Below, in pieces: positions 9,416 through 17,529 of a DNA stretch of 64,000 bases (positions within the stretch are counted from its first letter, which is position 1; every line of letters starts with the position of its first letter). The notes under the pieces were generated by a model. That model was not told where the DNA came from, ran no database searches, and saw only the letters and a program-made list of their open reading frames with translations. Both the position numbers and the translations under genes were made by a program. Source of the DNA: an uncultured Alistipes sp. (lineage in GTDB: Bacteria > Bacteroidota > Bacteroidia > Bacteroidales > Rikenellaceae); contig CAJUAV010000006.1 in NCBI GenBank assembly GCA_910584485.1, positions 62,001 through 126,000 on the forward strand. Reading direction: 5' to 3'.

Positions 9416-10024
9416 ATGGAAACACTGAATATCTTTATCCGCTCGATCTTCATCGACAACATGGTCTTCGCCTTCTTCTTCGGCATGTGCTCCTACATCG
9501 CCGTTTCGAAGAACGTCAAGACGGCCCTCGGCCTGGGTGCCGCGGTCACCTTCGTGCAGGTGATGACCGTGCCCCTGAACTATCTGCTCTACAACTACGT
9601 GCTCAAGGCGAACGCCCTGGTCGAGGGGGTCGATTTGAGCTTCCTTACCTTCATCGTCTTCATCGCGACGATCGCCGCTTTCGTGCAGCTCGTCGAGATG
9701 ATCGTCGAGAAGTTCTCGCCGACGCTCTACAGCCAGCTGGGTATCTTCCTGCCGCTGATCGCCGTGAACTGCGCCATCATGGGCGGTTCGCTCTTCATGC
9801 AGCAGAAGGTCGACGGCGGGCAGCTCGCGAGCCTCTGGCAGTCGATCGTCTACGGTCTGGGCTCGGGTCTGGGCTGGTGGCTGGCGATCGTCATGATGGC
9901 CGCCATCCGCGAGAAGACGACCTATTCGCACATTCCCGCGGCACTGAAGGGCCCCGGCATCGCCTTCATCATCACGGGTTTGATGGGTATCGCCTTCATG
10001 ATCTTCTCGGGTATCCAGTTATAA
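9416..10024 (+). CDS. nqrE: Na+-translocating NADH:quinone reductase subunit E
   Basis: Integral membrane subunit, 202 residues, homologous in fold to NqrD but with inverted topology. The motif IAVNCAIMGG near residue 117 is typical of NqrE/RnfA; its cysteine helps bind an intramembrane iron centre in the known structures. It lies 11 bases behind nqrD and 25 bases before nqrF. Confidence 0.95.
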   Translation: METLNIFIRSIFIDNMVFAFFFGMCSYIAVSKNVKTALGLGAAVTFVQVMTVPLNYLLYNYVLKANALVEGVDLSFLTFIVFIATIAAFVQLVEMIVEKFSPTLYSQLGIFLPLIAVNCAIMGGSLFMQQKVDGGQLASLWQSIVYGLGSGLGWWLAIVMMAAIREKTTYSHIPAALKGPGIAFIITGLMGIAFMIFSGIQL

Positions 10025-10049
10025 CCTTTAAAAAGAGACAAGGAACAAC

Positions 10050-11312
10050 ATGGAATTGACAATTATCGTTGCAATCGTCGCCTTCCTGGCGGTCACCCTC
10101 GTGCTGGTGGGGCTGCTGCTCTTTGCGAAGGCGAAACTGACCTCGTCGGGCGATGTCACGATCGACATCAACGACGGCGAAAAGGTCTTCACGGCCGCGA
10201 GCGGCTCGACGCTGCTCTCGACGCTGGCCGACAACAAGGTCTTCCTGCCTTCGGCCTGCGGCGGCGGCGGCGCCTGCGGCATGTGCAAGTGCCAGGTGAT
10301 GGAGGGCGGCGGCGAGCTGCTGCCCACCGAAACGGGCTTCATCTCGCGCAAGATGGCCAAGGAGCACTGGCGTCTGGGCTGCCAGGTCAAGGTGAAGGAG
10401 AACATGAAGATCCGCGTACCCGAGGCGGTGCTCGGCGTGAAGAAATGGGAGTGCACGGTGGTCTCGAACCGCAACATCTCGACCTTCCTCAAGGAGTTCG
10501 TCGTGAAGCTGCCCGAGGGCGAGCACCTTAAGTTCCGCAGCGGCGGCTACATCCAGATCGACATTCCGCAGTACGACCAAATCAAGTTCTCGGACATGGA
10601 GATCGACGAACAGTTCCGCGCCGACTGGGACAAGTTCAAGATGTGGGATCTGGTGACGAAGAACCCCGAACCCACCTTCCGCGCCTACTCGATGGCCAAC
10701 CACCCCGCCGAGGGCAACATCATCATGCTCAACATCCGCATCGCGACCCCTCCGTTCGATCGCGTGAACGGCGGCTTCATGAAGGTGAACCCGGGTATCT
10801 GCTCGTCGTACATCTTCTCGCGCAAGCCGGGCGACAAGGTGACCATTTCGGGCCCCTACGGCGAGTTCTTCCTCCCCGACGACCTCTCGGAGAAGCAGGA
10901 GCTGATCTTCATCGGCGGCGGTGCGGGCATGGCGCCGATGCGCAGCCACATCATGCACCTTTTCAAGACCGAGAAGACGTCGCGTCCCGTCTCGTTCTGG
11001 TACGGTGCGCGTGCGCTGAAGGAGGCGCCCTACCTCGAGGAGTACCGGCAGATCGAACGGGATTTCCCCAACTTCAAGTTCAACCTGGCGCTCGACCGTC
11101 CCGATCCCGAGGCGGATGCCGCAGGGGTTCCCTACACGGCGGGCTTCGTGCACAACGTGCTCTACGAGAACTACCTGAAGAACCATGAGGATCCCGAGGG
11201 CTGCATCTATCTCATGTGCGGACCTCCGATGATGATCCAGTCGGTCGTCAAGATGCTCGACTCGCTCGGCGTACCGCCCGAGAACATTCTCTACGACAAT
11301 TTCGGTTCGTAA
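10050..11312 (+). CDS. nqrF: Na+-translocating NADH:quinone reductase subunit F
   Basis: Electron-input subunit with 420 residues. An N-terminal membrane helix (residues ~3-27) is followed by a 2Fe-2S ferredoxin domain with the cysteine pattern CGGGGACGMCKC and a fourth cysteine at WRLGC. A ferredoxin-reductase-like FAD/NADH domain follows, with RAYSMANHP for FAD and GGGAGMAPMRS for NADH. Last gene of the operon; a strong hairpin follows the stop. Confidence 0.97.
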   Translation: MELTIIVAIVAFLAVTLVLVGLLLFAKAKLTSSGDVTIDINDGEKVFTAASGSTLLSTLADNKVFLPSACGGGGACGMCKCQVMEGGGELLPTETGFISRKMAKEHWRLGCQVKVKENMKIRVPEAVLGVKKWECTVVSNRNISTFLKEFVVKLPEGEHLKFRSGGYIQIDIPQYDQIKFSDMEIDEQFRADWDKFKMWDLVTKNPEPTFRAYSMANHPAEGNIIMLNIRIATPPFDRVNGGFMKVNPGICSSYIFSRKPGDKVTISGPYGEFFLPDDLSEKQELIFIGGGAGMAPMRSHIMHLFKTEKTSRPVSFWYGARALKEAPYLEEYRQIERDFPNFKFNLALDRPDPEADAAGVPYTAGFVHNVLYENYLKNHEDPEGCIYLMCGPPMMIQSVVKMLDSLGVPPENILYDNFGS

Positions 11313-11330
11313 ACCGATCCGTGTCGACGA

Positions 11331-11370
11331 AAAAATCCCCCGAAACCCAATCGGTTTCGGGGGATTTTTT
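11331..11370. terminator. bidirectional terminator between nqrF and nrdG
   Basis: A 17-bp stem with a short loop, flanked by A residues on the left and T residues on the right. It can serve both converging transcripts. Confidence 0.9.
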
Positions 11371-11411
11371 CGTTGTCGGGCGGATGGGCGGTGCGGGCGC
11401 CCCTCCCTTGT

Positions 11412-11921
11412 CTACAGCGGCTCGAAAAGCACCGTTTCGCCCTGCGCGAGCGAGCGGCGGACGTCGACGAGCCGCTGGTTGCGGCTGCCGCGGAAGCGGA
11501 GCGTCGTATCGCGCTCGGCCTCGACGAAGGGGCCGTCGACCACCACGTCGCACAGCTCGGCGAGGGCCCTGCGGGCGGGGTGTCGCAGCAGCTCCTCGAA
11601 GCGGTAGCCCGTGTAGCACCAGATCGTGTAGGGGGTCTCGGCGCGCAGGCGCCGCGCCAGCGCCGTGAAGCCCTCGGGGTGCAGCATCGGGTCGCCGCCC
11701 GTGAAGGTGACGTTCATCTCCGCCTCGACGATGCGGTCGAAGAGCTCGTCCGTCGCGATCGCCTCGCCGCCCCGCTCGTCCCACGACTGCGGGTTGTGGC
11801 ACCCCGGGCAGCGGTTCTCGCACCCCGCGCAGTAGATCGAGGTGCGCAGCCCGACCCCGTCGACCGACGTGCCGTAACGGATGTCGAGCACGCGGATGCT
11901 ATTTGTGGACGACGCGGTCAT
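11412..11921 (-). CDS. nrdG: anaerobic ribonucleotide reductase activating enzyme
   Basis: Radical-SAM enzyme that installs the glycyl radical on NrdD. The protein has 169 residues when started at the methionine of MTASSTNSIRVLDI. The cysteine cluster CENRCPGC supplies the CxxxCxxC motif for the 4Fe-4S/SAM centre, and TFTGGDPM is the radical-SAM glycine motif. The start overlaps the end of nrdD by 23 bases, so translation is probably coupled. A longer open frame upstream is only the shadow of nrdD. Confidence 0.93.
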   Translation of the reverse strand: MTASSTNSIRVLDIRYGTSVDGVGLRTSIYCAGCENRCPGCHNPQSWDERGGEAIATDELFDRIVEAEMNVTFTGGDPMLHPEGFTALARRLRAETPYTIWCYTGYRFEELLRHPARRALAELCDVVVDGPFVEAERDTTLRFRGSRNQRLVDVRRSLAQGETVLFEPL

Positions 11922-14106
11922 GGAGTTCCGCCAGCTTGGCCTGGTTCCAGCGTTCGGTCGTGCCCACGAGGTAGCCCGTGATGCGCTGCAGGCGGTCGAT
12001 CGCTTCGCTGCCGCAGCGGGGGCAGCGGTCGAGCGTCTCCTGTGCATCCTCGTAGCCGCACGTCATGCAGCGGTTGCGGTTGTGGTTCACCGAGCAGTAG
12101 CCGATGTCGTACTTGTCGAGCAGGTCGACGATATCCATGATCGCCTGCGGATTGTGGGTGGCGTCGCCGTCGATCTCGACGTAGAAGATGTGGCCGCCGC
12201 GCGTCAGTTCGTGATAGGGCGCCTCGATTTCGGCCTTGTGCTTGGGCGAGCACTTGTAGTAGACGGGCACGTGGTTCGAGTTCGTGTAGTAGATCTTGTC
12301 CGTGATGCCGGGCAGCTCGCCGAATTTCTTGCGGTCGATGCGCGTGAAGCGCCCCGAAAGCCCCTCGGCGGGGGTGGCCAGCACGCTGAAATTGTGGCCG
12401 TAGCGCTCCGAGAACTCGTTGGCGCGGTCGCGCATGTAGGTCACGATGCGCAACCCCAGCTCCTGCGCCTCGGCGCTCTCGCCGTGGTGTTTGCCCGTGA
12501 GGGCGATCAGACACTCGGCCAGTCCGATAAAGCCGATGCCGAGCGTACCCTGGTTGATGACGCGCTCGACGCGGTCGTTCGGTCCGAGTTGCTCGCTGCC
12601 CGTCCAGAGCGACGACATGAGCAGCGGGAACTGCTTCGCGAGGGCCGTCTTCTGGAAATCGTAGCGGTCGCAGAGCTGTCTGGCGGTCACCTCCAGCAGC
12701 TCGTCGAGCTTGGCGAAGAAGCGTTCGATGCGCAGCGCGCGATCCTCGATGTGCATGCACTCGATGGCCAGGCGGACGATGTTGATCGTCGAGAAGGAGA
12801 GGTTTCCGCGCCCCACGGAGCTCTTTTCGCCGAAGCGGTTCTCGAAGACGCGCGTGCGGCAGCCCATCGTCGCCACCTCGTAGAGGTAGCGTTTCGGGTC
12901 GTCGGCGCGCCACTTTTCGTGGCGGTTGAACGAGGCGTCGAGGTTGACGAAGTTGGGGAAGAAGCGGCGGGCCGCCACCTTGCAGGCGAAGCGGTAGAGG
13001 TCGTAGTTGCGGTCCTCGGGCAGGTAGCTTACGCCGCGCTTCTTCTTCCAGATCTGGATCGGGAAGATGGCCGTCGAGCCGCCGCCGACCCCTTCGTAGG
13101 TCGACTGGAGCAGCTCGCGGATGACGCAGCGCCCCTCGGCCGAGGTGTCGGTGCCGTAGTTGATCGAGGAGAAGACCACCTGGTTGCCGCCGCGCGAGTG
13201 GATCGTGTTCATGTTGTGGATGAAGGCCTCCATCGACTGGTGGACGCGGTTCACAGTGCGGTTGACGGCGTGCTGCTTCAGCCGCTCGTCGCCCTGCAGG
13301 AAGTCGAGGTCGCGCGTCAGGTAGTCGTCGACGGGGGCATCGTAGAGGTGTTTCAGGTCGAGCCCCGTGAGCTGCTCGATCGTCTTGACCTCCTCGATGT
13401 AGCTGCGGCGCACGTAGGGGGCCAGGTAGAAGTCGAAGGCGGGGATCGCCTGACCGCCGTGCATCTCGTTCTGGACGGTCTCCATCGAGATGCAGGCCAT
13501 GATGCTGGCCGTCTCGATGCGCTTCGTGGGGCGCGACTCGCCGTGCCCCGCCACGAAGCCGTGCTCGAGGATACGGTCCAGCGGGTGCTGGATGCAGGTG
13601 AGCGACTTGGTGGGGTAGTAGTCCTTGTCGTGGATGTGGAGGTAGTTGTTGCGCAGCGCCCAGACGGTATCCTCCGACAGCAGGTAGTCGTCGACGAAGG
13701 GTTTGGTGCTCTCGGAGGCGAATTTCATCATCATGCCCGCGGGGGTGTCGGCGTTCATGTTGGCGTTTTCGCGCGTCACGTCGCTGTTCTTCGCCTCGAC
13801 GATTTCGAGGAAGACCTCGCGCGTCTTCGCCTTGCGGGCGATGCTGCGGCGGTTGCGGTAGGCGATGTAGCTGCGGGCCACCTCCTTGCGGGGCGAGTTC
13901 ATCAGCTCCAGCTCGACCATGTCCTGGATCTCCTCGACCGACGACTGTTCGCGGCCGCGGTACTCGATGCGGTCCACGATCTGGTGGAGCAGCGTTTCGT
14001 CTTCGCCCTGCTCGGTGGTGAGCATGGCCTTGCGCACGGCGGCTGCGATCTTCTCGCGATTGAAGCCGACGATGCGTCCGTCTCGTTTGACTACCGTCTG
14101 TATCAT
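11899..14106 (-). CDS. nrdD: class III anaerobic ribonucleoside-triphosphate reductase
   Basis: Oxygen-sensitive enzyme that reduces ribonucleotides for DNA synthesis. With the start at MIQTVVKRDGRIVGF it has 735 residues. That N-terminus is the ATP-cone allosteric domain. The C-terminus carries a zinc ribbon (MTCGYED, RCPRCGSE) and the glycyl-radical loop RITGYLVG. The frame is open upstream through the leader, but that part is the riboswitch, not protein. It is cotranscribed with nrdG and controlled by the cobalamin riboswitch upstream. Confidence 0.96.
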   Translation of the reverse strand: MIQTVVKRDGRIVGFNREKIAAAVRKAMLTTEQGEDETLLHQIVDRIEYRGREQSSVEEIQDMVELELMNSPRKEVARSYIAYRNRRSIARKAKTREVFLEIVEAKNSDVTRENANMNADTPAGMMMKFASESTKPFVDDYLLSEDTVWALRNNYLHIHDKDYYPTKSLTCIQHPLDRILEHGFVAGHGESRPTKRIETASIMACISMETVQNEMHGGQAIPAFDFYLAPYVRRSYIEEVKTIEQLTGLDLKHLYDAPVDDYLTRDLDFLQGDERLKQHAVNRTVNRVHQSMEAFIHNMNTIHSRGGNQVVFSSINYGTDTSAEGRCVIRELLQSTYEGVGGGSTAIFPIQIWKKKRGVSYLPEDRNYDLYRFACKVAARRFFPNFVNLDASFNRHEKWRADDPKRYLYEVATMGCRTRVFENRFGEKSSVGRGNLSFSTINIVRLAIECMHIEDRALRIERFFAKLDELLEVTARQLCDRYDFQKTALAKQFPLLMSSLWTGSEQLGPNDRVERVINQGTLGIGFIGLAECLIALTGKHHGESAEAQELGLRIVTYMRDRANEFSERYGHNFSVLATPAEGLSGRFTRIDRKKFGELPGITDKIYYTNSNHVPVYYKCSPKHKAEIEAPYHELTRGGHIFYVEIDGDATHNPQAIMDIVDLLDKYDIGYCSVNHNRNRCMTCGYEDAQETLDRCPRCGSEAIDRLQRITGYLVGTTERWNQAKLAELHDRVVHK

Positions 14107-14239
14107 AATATAAGTATGTTTTGTCTTGCTTGCGCGGCGTATTCCGACGATGCACCCGCCGCTGCCGAAGGCGGCTCCGATCCCGACTGCGGGAGGGGGA
14201 GAGGCGGATGGCCGGCCGGAGCTCTTGGTTCCCGAGAGC

Positions 14240-14432
14240 ATCCGTCGTGGAAGGTTGGGGGCAGGTCTTCTGACTCGTTCCATCCGCTGCCGTCTTCCCG
14301 CCCGCCGGGCGGCGGACAGTGACCATCGAAGAGCGCGGACTGGGAGCGGAACTTACAGCTACGGGCATAGTTCCGGATTCGCACCGGATTCCCTTTTCAG
14401 GCGCGGCGGTCCGTTTCCCGCCGTGCACACCC
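14240..14432 (-). promoter_or_regulatory. cobalamin (B12) riboswitch in the nrdD leader
   Basis: On the minus strand the conserved core is clear: GGGAATCCGGTGCGAATCCG (14392-14373), GTAGCTGTAAG just downstream, and the B12 box AGTCAGAAGACCTGCC (14275-14260). The aptamer ends about 135 bases before the nrdD start. No T-run terminator is visible in that gap, so control may be translational. A B12 switch ahead of a B12-independent reductase usually shuts it off when cobalamin allows a class II enzyme to work; that is an inference. Confidence 0.92.
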
Positions 14433-14586
14433 TAAACCGCTACAATATTACGACATTTTTTTCGGATTGCGCTCGCCTGCCGCCGAAAAGTTATGAACAT
14501 CTTTCCACAATGCGGGCGGGAGGGCGGCAGGGAGGGGATGACAAAGAAATCGAATCGGCGGGTGTTCGGATCCGCCGATTTCGTCG

Positions 14587-14594
14587 TATCTTTG
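14587..14594 (+). promoter_or_regulatory. -7 box immediately before the HAD gene
   Basis: TATCTTTG matches the Bacteroidetes -7 consensus exactly. TTCG at 14565-14568 is a possible -33 element (18-nt spacer). The box ends only 4 bases before the start codon. Confidence 0.7.
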
Positions 14595-14598
14595 TGTC

Positions 14599-15189
14599 AT
14601 GAAAAACATCGTCTTCGATCTCGGGCAGGTGCTCTTCAAGCGCGACCCGGGAAAATGCACTCCCGAATTCATCGCCTTCTTCCGCTTCATCCGTTCGCAG
14701 CAGCTGCCCGCTTTTTGGAACGAGTACGATCGGGGAACCCTCTCCTACGAAGAGGTGATCGGGGAACTGTGCCGCCACAACGCGTGCGAGCGCGCCGTCG
14801 CCGAGGAGCATCTGCGGACGGCCATCGATCGTCAGGAGCCCGTGCGGGCGACGGAGCGGCTGATCGGCGAGCTGAAAGCGGCGGGGTACAGGCTCTACGT
14901 GCTTTCGAACATGTCGCGCGAGTTCATCGACTTTTTGCGGCGCTTCCCCGTCTACGGCCTCTTCGACGGCGAGGTCGTTTCGTGCGAGGAGGGGCTCTGC
15001 AAACCCGAGCCCGCCATCTATCGGCTGCTGCTCGACCGCTACGGCCTCGATCCTTCGCAGACGCTCTTTACCGACGACCGCCCCGACAACATCGAAGCGG
15101 CCCGCGCGGTCGGGATGCATGCCGTGCTCTTCGATGCGCACGATCCCGAGGCGACCTGCGACGAACTGCGGCGGATGCTGCTGTCGTAA
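14599..15189 (+). CDS. HAD-superfamily hydrolase, subfamily IA
   Basis: A 196-residue soluble phosphatase-like protein. Motif I is FDLGQVLF at the extreme N-terminus; the second aspartate of the usual DxD is replaced by glycine, as in the YihX/epoxide-hydrolase-N-like branch. Motif II is VLSNMS, the lysine is in GLCKPEPAIY, and motif III is LFTDDRPDN. Substrate unknown; sugar phosphates or small phosphomonoesters are typical of the branch. The start is fixed because motif I begins a few residues in. It stands alone with its own promoter. Confidence 0.85.
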   Translation: MKNIVFDLGQVLFKRDPGKCTPEFIAFFRFIRSQQLPAFWNEYDRGTLSYEEVIGELCRHNACERAVAEEHLRTAIDRQEPVRATERLIGELKAAGYRLYVLSNMSREFIDFLRRFPVYGLFDGEVVSCEEGLCKPEPAIYRLLLDRYGLDPSQTLFTDDRPDNIEAARAVGMHAVLFDAHDPEATCDELRRMLLS

Positions 15190-15234
15190 GGGCGGCGATT
15201 CCGACGAAAAAGATCGTGCGAATGTCGGGGGATG

Positions 15235-15266
15235 TTTTGCACATCGAATTGAAATAGCTATATTTG
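15235..15266 (+). promoter_or_regulatory. consensus Bacteroidetes promoter
   Basis: TTTTG (15235-15239), a 19-nt spacer and TATATTTG (15259-15266). No protein gene follows; a structured RNA does. Confidence 0.8.
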
Positions 15267-15427
15267 TCCCGGAAACGAGCTGTTCGGCTCCTACAGTCAA
15301 AAAGAAGAATACGTACGATACCACCCGATGAACAGCCGGAAACGCCTTGGCGCGGTTCCCAGAGGGTTTATCGTATTTTTCTTCTTAATTCAGACTGTAG
15401 AACGAGCCCGGGACCGCGCTTTTTTTG
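15267..15427 (+). ncRNA. second rod-shaped structured RNA candidate, 6S-like
   Basis: Directly behind the promoter lies a ~160-nt rod. GGCTC (15286-15290) pairs with GAGCC (15404-15408), CTACAGTC (15291-15298) with GACTGTAG (15393-15400), and AAGAAGAATACG (15302-15313) with the CGTATTTTTCTTCTT strand (15372-15386). The apical part is GC-rich and CCGG-containing. A T-run at 15420-15426 ends it. Length, own promoter and single long hairpin fit 6S RNA well. I cannot tell which of the two rods, if either, is 6S. Confidence 0.6.
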
Positions 15428-15539
15428 ATTGAAACGGTGCTTGCGCCGTCTCCGACGAGGGGGCGAGGTTCGGGTTCGATTCCGCAAAGGGCGGCGGGCT
15501 GCCTTGGCGGAGCGGAAGACACCTCGGCGGGCTTTCGGG

Positions 15540-16095
15540 CGTCGTCGCGTGCGGCAGGGTTCGATTCCGTTGGGGAGCGGCGGGCCGCAGCTCGGACAGC
15601 CATGCGTACGCTTCGCAGCCTTCGGTCCGATAGATGCAGGTTTGCGCGAAGATCGCACGAATGCGTGTGCCGAACGGTACGACGTCGCAGACGTCGGCGG
15701 GCCGCAGCTTCGCCGCGCGAAGGCCCGCATGTTGCGCCCCTTCGCAAGCTGCGCCCCGAACAACGCATCATCCGTTTCGACCTCACAGAGGTCGGCGGGC
15801 CGCAGCTTCGCCGTGCGAAGGCCCGCAGCTCGCGTGAAGCTCGTTGCGTGCGCTTCGCAAGCTGCGCCCCGAACAACGCCGCCTCATCCGATTCGACCTC
15901 GCGGAGATCGGCGGGCCGCAGCTTCGCTATGCGAAGGCCCGCAGCTCGCGTGAAACTCGTTGCGTGTGCTTCGCAAGCTCCGTCCCGAACAACGCTTCAT
16001 CCCGATTCGAAGGTCGGCAGCCCGCAGCCGCTCCCTGGCGGAGGGCTGCCACTCGCGCAAAGCTCGTGCAAATCCCTCCGCTCGGCTGCGAGCGC
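15540..16095 (+). repeat. repeat cluster 2: three tandem class B modules plus a class A module
   Basis: Clear class B modules lie at 15681-15760, 15779-15873 and 15895-15989, and a class A module at 16014-16095; 15540-15660 is a degenerate copy. Each B module consists of a short leading hairpin (GACGTC or GACCTC type), GGGCCGCAGCTTCGC with an inner partner GCGAAGGCCCGC, a variable spacer, and an outer arm GCAAGCTGCGCCCCGA. No gene is supported between 15428 and 16209. Confidence 0.9.
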
Positions 16096-16209
16096 CTCTG
16101 GTTCTCCTTCGCATGTTCCCAATCTCCGTTTGAACGGTGCGCCGTTCGTCGCCGACGGCGCATTTCGCAACCTTGTGCGAGCCGCAACGTCGCCCCGACC
16201 GATCGCGCG

Positions 16210-16842
16210 TCACCGCGTGCCGTTTCGCTCCCGCCACGCCTCGTCGACCTCCCGATCCTGCGTCCGAAAACGGTGGAACGTCTTCGGCGAGACCCCGAAG
16301 TGGCGGCAGATCTCCGCCAGCGGTCGCCCGTCGTGCAACATGCGGAGCACGGCTGCCCGCTCGCGTTGCAGCGCCTGCTGCTTCACGCAGCTCCCTTTGC
16401 GGCGCCCCAGCACCACTCCGTCGGCCCTGCGCGCGGCCAGCGCCTCCTTCGTCCGCATCGAAATCAGGTTGCGTTCGATCTCCGCGACCAGCCCGAAGGC
16501 GAAGCACAACACCTTGCTGTTGATGCTGTCGTCGAAGGCGAAGCCGTCTTTCGTGCTGTAGAGCACGATGCCCCGCTCCAGACAGCACCCCATGATCGAC
16601 ATGATTTCGGTCAGCGTGCGGCTCAACCGCGACAGCTCCGTCACGATGAGCGTGTCGCCCCGCTGCAACCGTTTCAGCAGCGCACCCAGTTTGCGCTCCC
16701 GTCGGCAGCGGCGGCCGCTCACCACCTCTTTCACCCAGCGGTCCACCTGCAGACCGCGACTTTCGGCAAAACGCCGAATCTCTTCGCACTGGTTGCCCAG
16801 GTGCTGTTTCTCCGTGCTGATTCTCAAATAGGCTGCTACCAT
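16210..16842 (-). CDS. Mpi-type serine recombinase / DNA invertase
   Basis: A 210-residue site-specific recombinase of the small serine resolvase/invertase family. The catalytic serine is Ser9 in AYLRIST; the arginines of ELSRLSRTL and the E-helix region follow, and the C-terminus has a helix-turn-helix (LAEICRHFGVSPKTFHRF). Its length and the TEIMSIMG and STKDGFAFDD segments resemble the Bacteroides master invertase Mpi, which flips many promoters genome-wide. No flanking transposon genes are seen. An immediate invertible segment is not obvious, so it may act at distant sites. Confidence 0.85.
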   Translation of the reverse strand: MVAAYLRISTEKQHLGNQCEEIRRFAESRGLQVDRWVKEVVSGRRCRRERKLGALLKRLQRGDTLIVTELSRLSRTLTEIMSIMGCCLERGIVLYSTKDGFAFDDSINSKVLCFAFGLVAEIERNLISMRTKEALAARRADGVVLGRRKGSCVKQQALQRERAAVLRMLHDGRPLAEICRHFGVSPKTFHRFRTQDREVDEAWRERNGTR

Positions 16843-16843
16843 A

Positions 16844-16864
16844 ATCGTCGTTCGAAAAGACGAT
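16844..16864. promoter_or_regulatory. inverted repeat at the invertase start
   Basis: ATCGTC (16844-16849) and GACGAT (16859-16864) flank a TTCGAA core, 1 base upstream of the recombinase start codon and between divergent genes. It could be an operator or a recombination half-site pair; unproven. Confidence 0.4.
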
Positions 16865-16904
16865 GATAGCGTTTTTTCGGAGACAAAACAAAAATCCCTT
16901 ACCG

Positions 16905-17384
16905 ATGATCTATTTTACGCTTGCGGAGTGCACCTACTCCGCCACGGCCCTGCTGCGCCGTATCGACAACACCCCGAATGCCGACGAGACGGCCCGTATC
17001 GTTGAGAGCGTCGACAACCTGCTCGACCCGCTGCGGGCAGCCTGGGAGGCGCATTGCCGCTCGCGGGGACTCGGCAGCGGGGCCCTGCGCATCACGTCGG
17101 GGTTTCGCTCCGCGCGGCTCAACGCAGCCGTCGGGGGCTCGCCGACCTCCGCGCACTGCTGCGGCTACGCGTTCGATCTGGTTCCCGTCAACGGCCGGAA
17201 GGCCGCTTTCAAGGCGTTTTGTCGGGGCTTTCTGGCCGATCGCCCCTTCGACCAGCTGATCGCGGAGCGCGAAGACGCGGCGGGGGTACCCGCCTGGATC
17301 CATCTCGGCTACAAAAGTCCGCGGGGCGGGCAGCGGCGGCAGCTGCTTTCGATGCGGGAGGGGCGGTACGTGCCGATGCGCTGA
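16905..17384 (+). CDS. M15-family peptidase (phage-endolysin type)
   Basis: A 159-residue protein with the zinc ligands of D-Ala-D-Ala carboxypeptidase-like M15 enzymes: SAHCCGYAFDL (His and Asp) and the second histidine in WIHLGY near the C-terminus, with ITSGFRS before them. Such proteins cut peptidoglycan peptides. There is no signal peptide, which fits a phage lysin or a cytoplasmic domesticated copy. The start at 16905 gives the normal N-terminus; an upstream ATG at 16863 adds 14 unlikely residues. It is divergent from the recombinase. Confidence 0.8.
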   Translation: MIYFTLAECTYSATALLRRIDNTPNADETARIVESVDNLLDPLRAAWEAHCRSRGLGSGALRITSGFRSARLNAAVGGSPTSAHCCGYAFDLVPVNGRKAAFKAFCRGFLADRPFDQLIAEREDAAGVPAWIHLGYKSPRGGQRRQLLSMREGRYVPMR

Positions 17385-17529
17385 AACGAAGCGGGCGGAG
17401 CGACGTCAAAAAACGTGCTCCGCCCGCAGACGTGCGGTTGCGTGCTTCGCGAAGAGACTCCGCTCGGTACGGCAACTGCCCGCGCAGCCGTCGGCAAAAG
17501 GCGGGGCGCCTCCTGCCGCGGCCGCTGTG

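Noticed and set aside
14107..14283. N-terminal extension of NrdD
   Set aside because: The frame is open but lies inside the leader and riboswitch; the ATP-cone domain begins at the chosen start.
11881..14428. Long open frames of over 800 codons overlapping nrdD on both strands
   Set aside because: They show low-complexity Arg/Ala/Val composition and no motifs; nrdD and nrdG with full catalytic signatures occupy the same bases.
15475..15600. tRNA genes suggested by GGTTCGATTCC-like strings
   Set aside because: No acceptor, D or anticodon arms can be built around them; they fall in degenerate repeat sequence.
15540..15989. Integron attC array
   Set aside because: The fold plan is somewhat similar, but there is no tyrosine integrase, no gene cassettes between units, and no conserved attC core sites.
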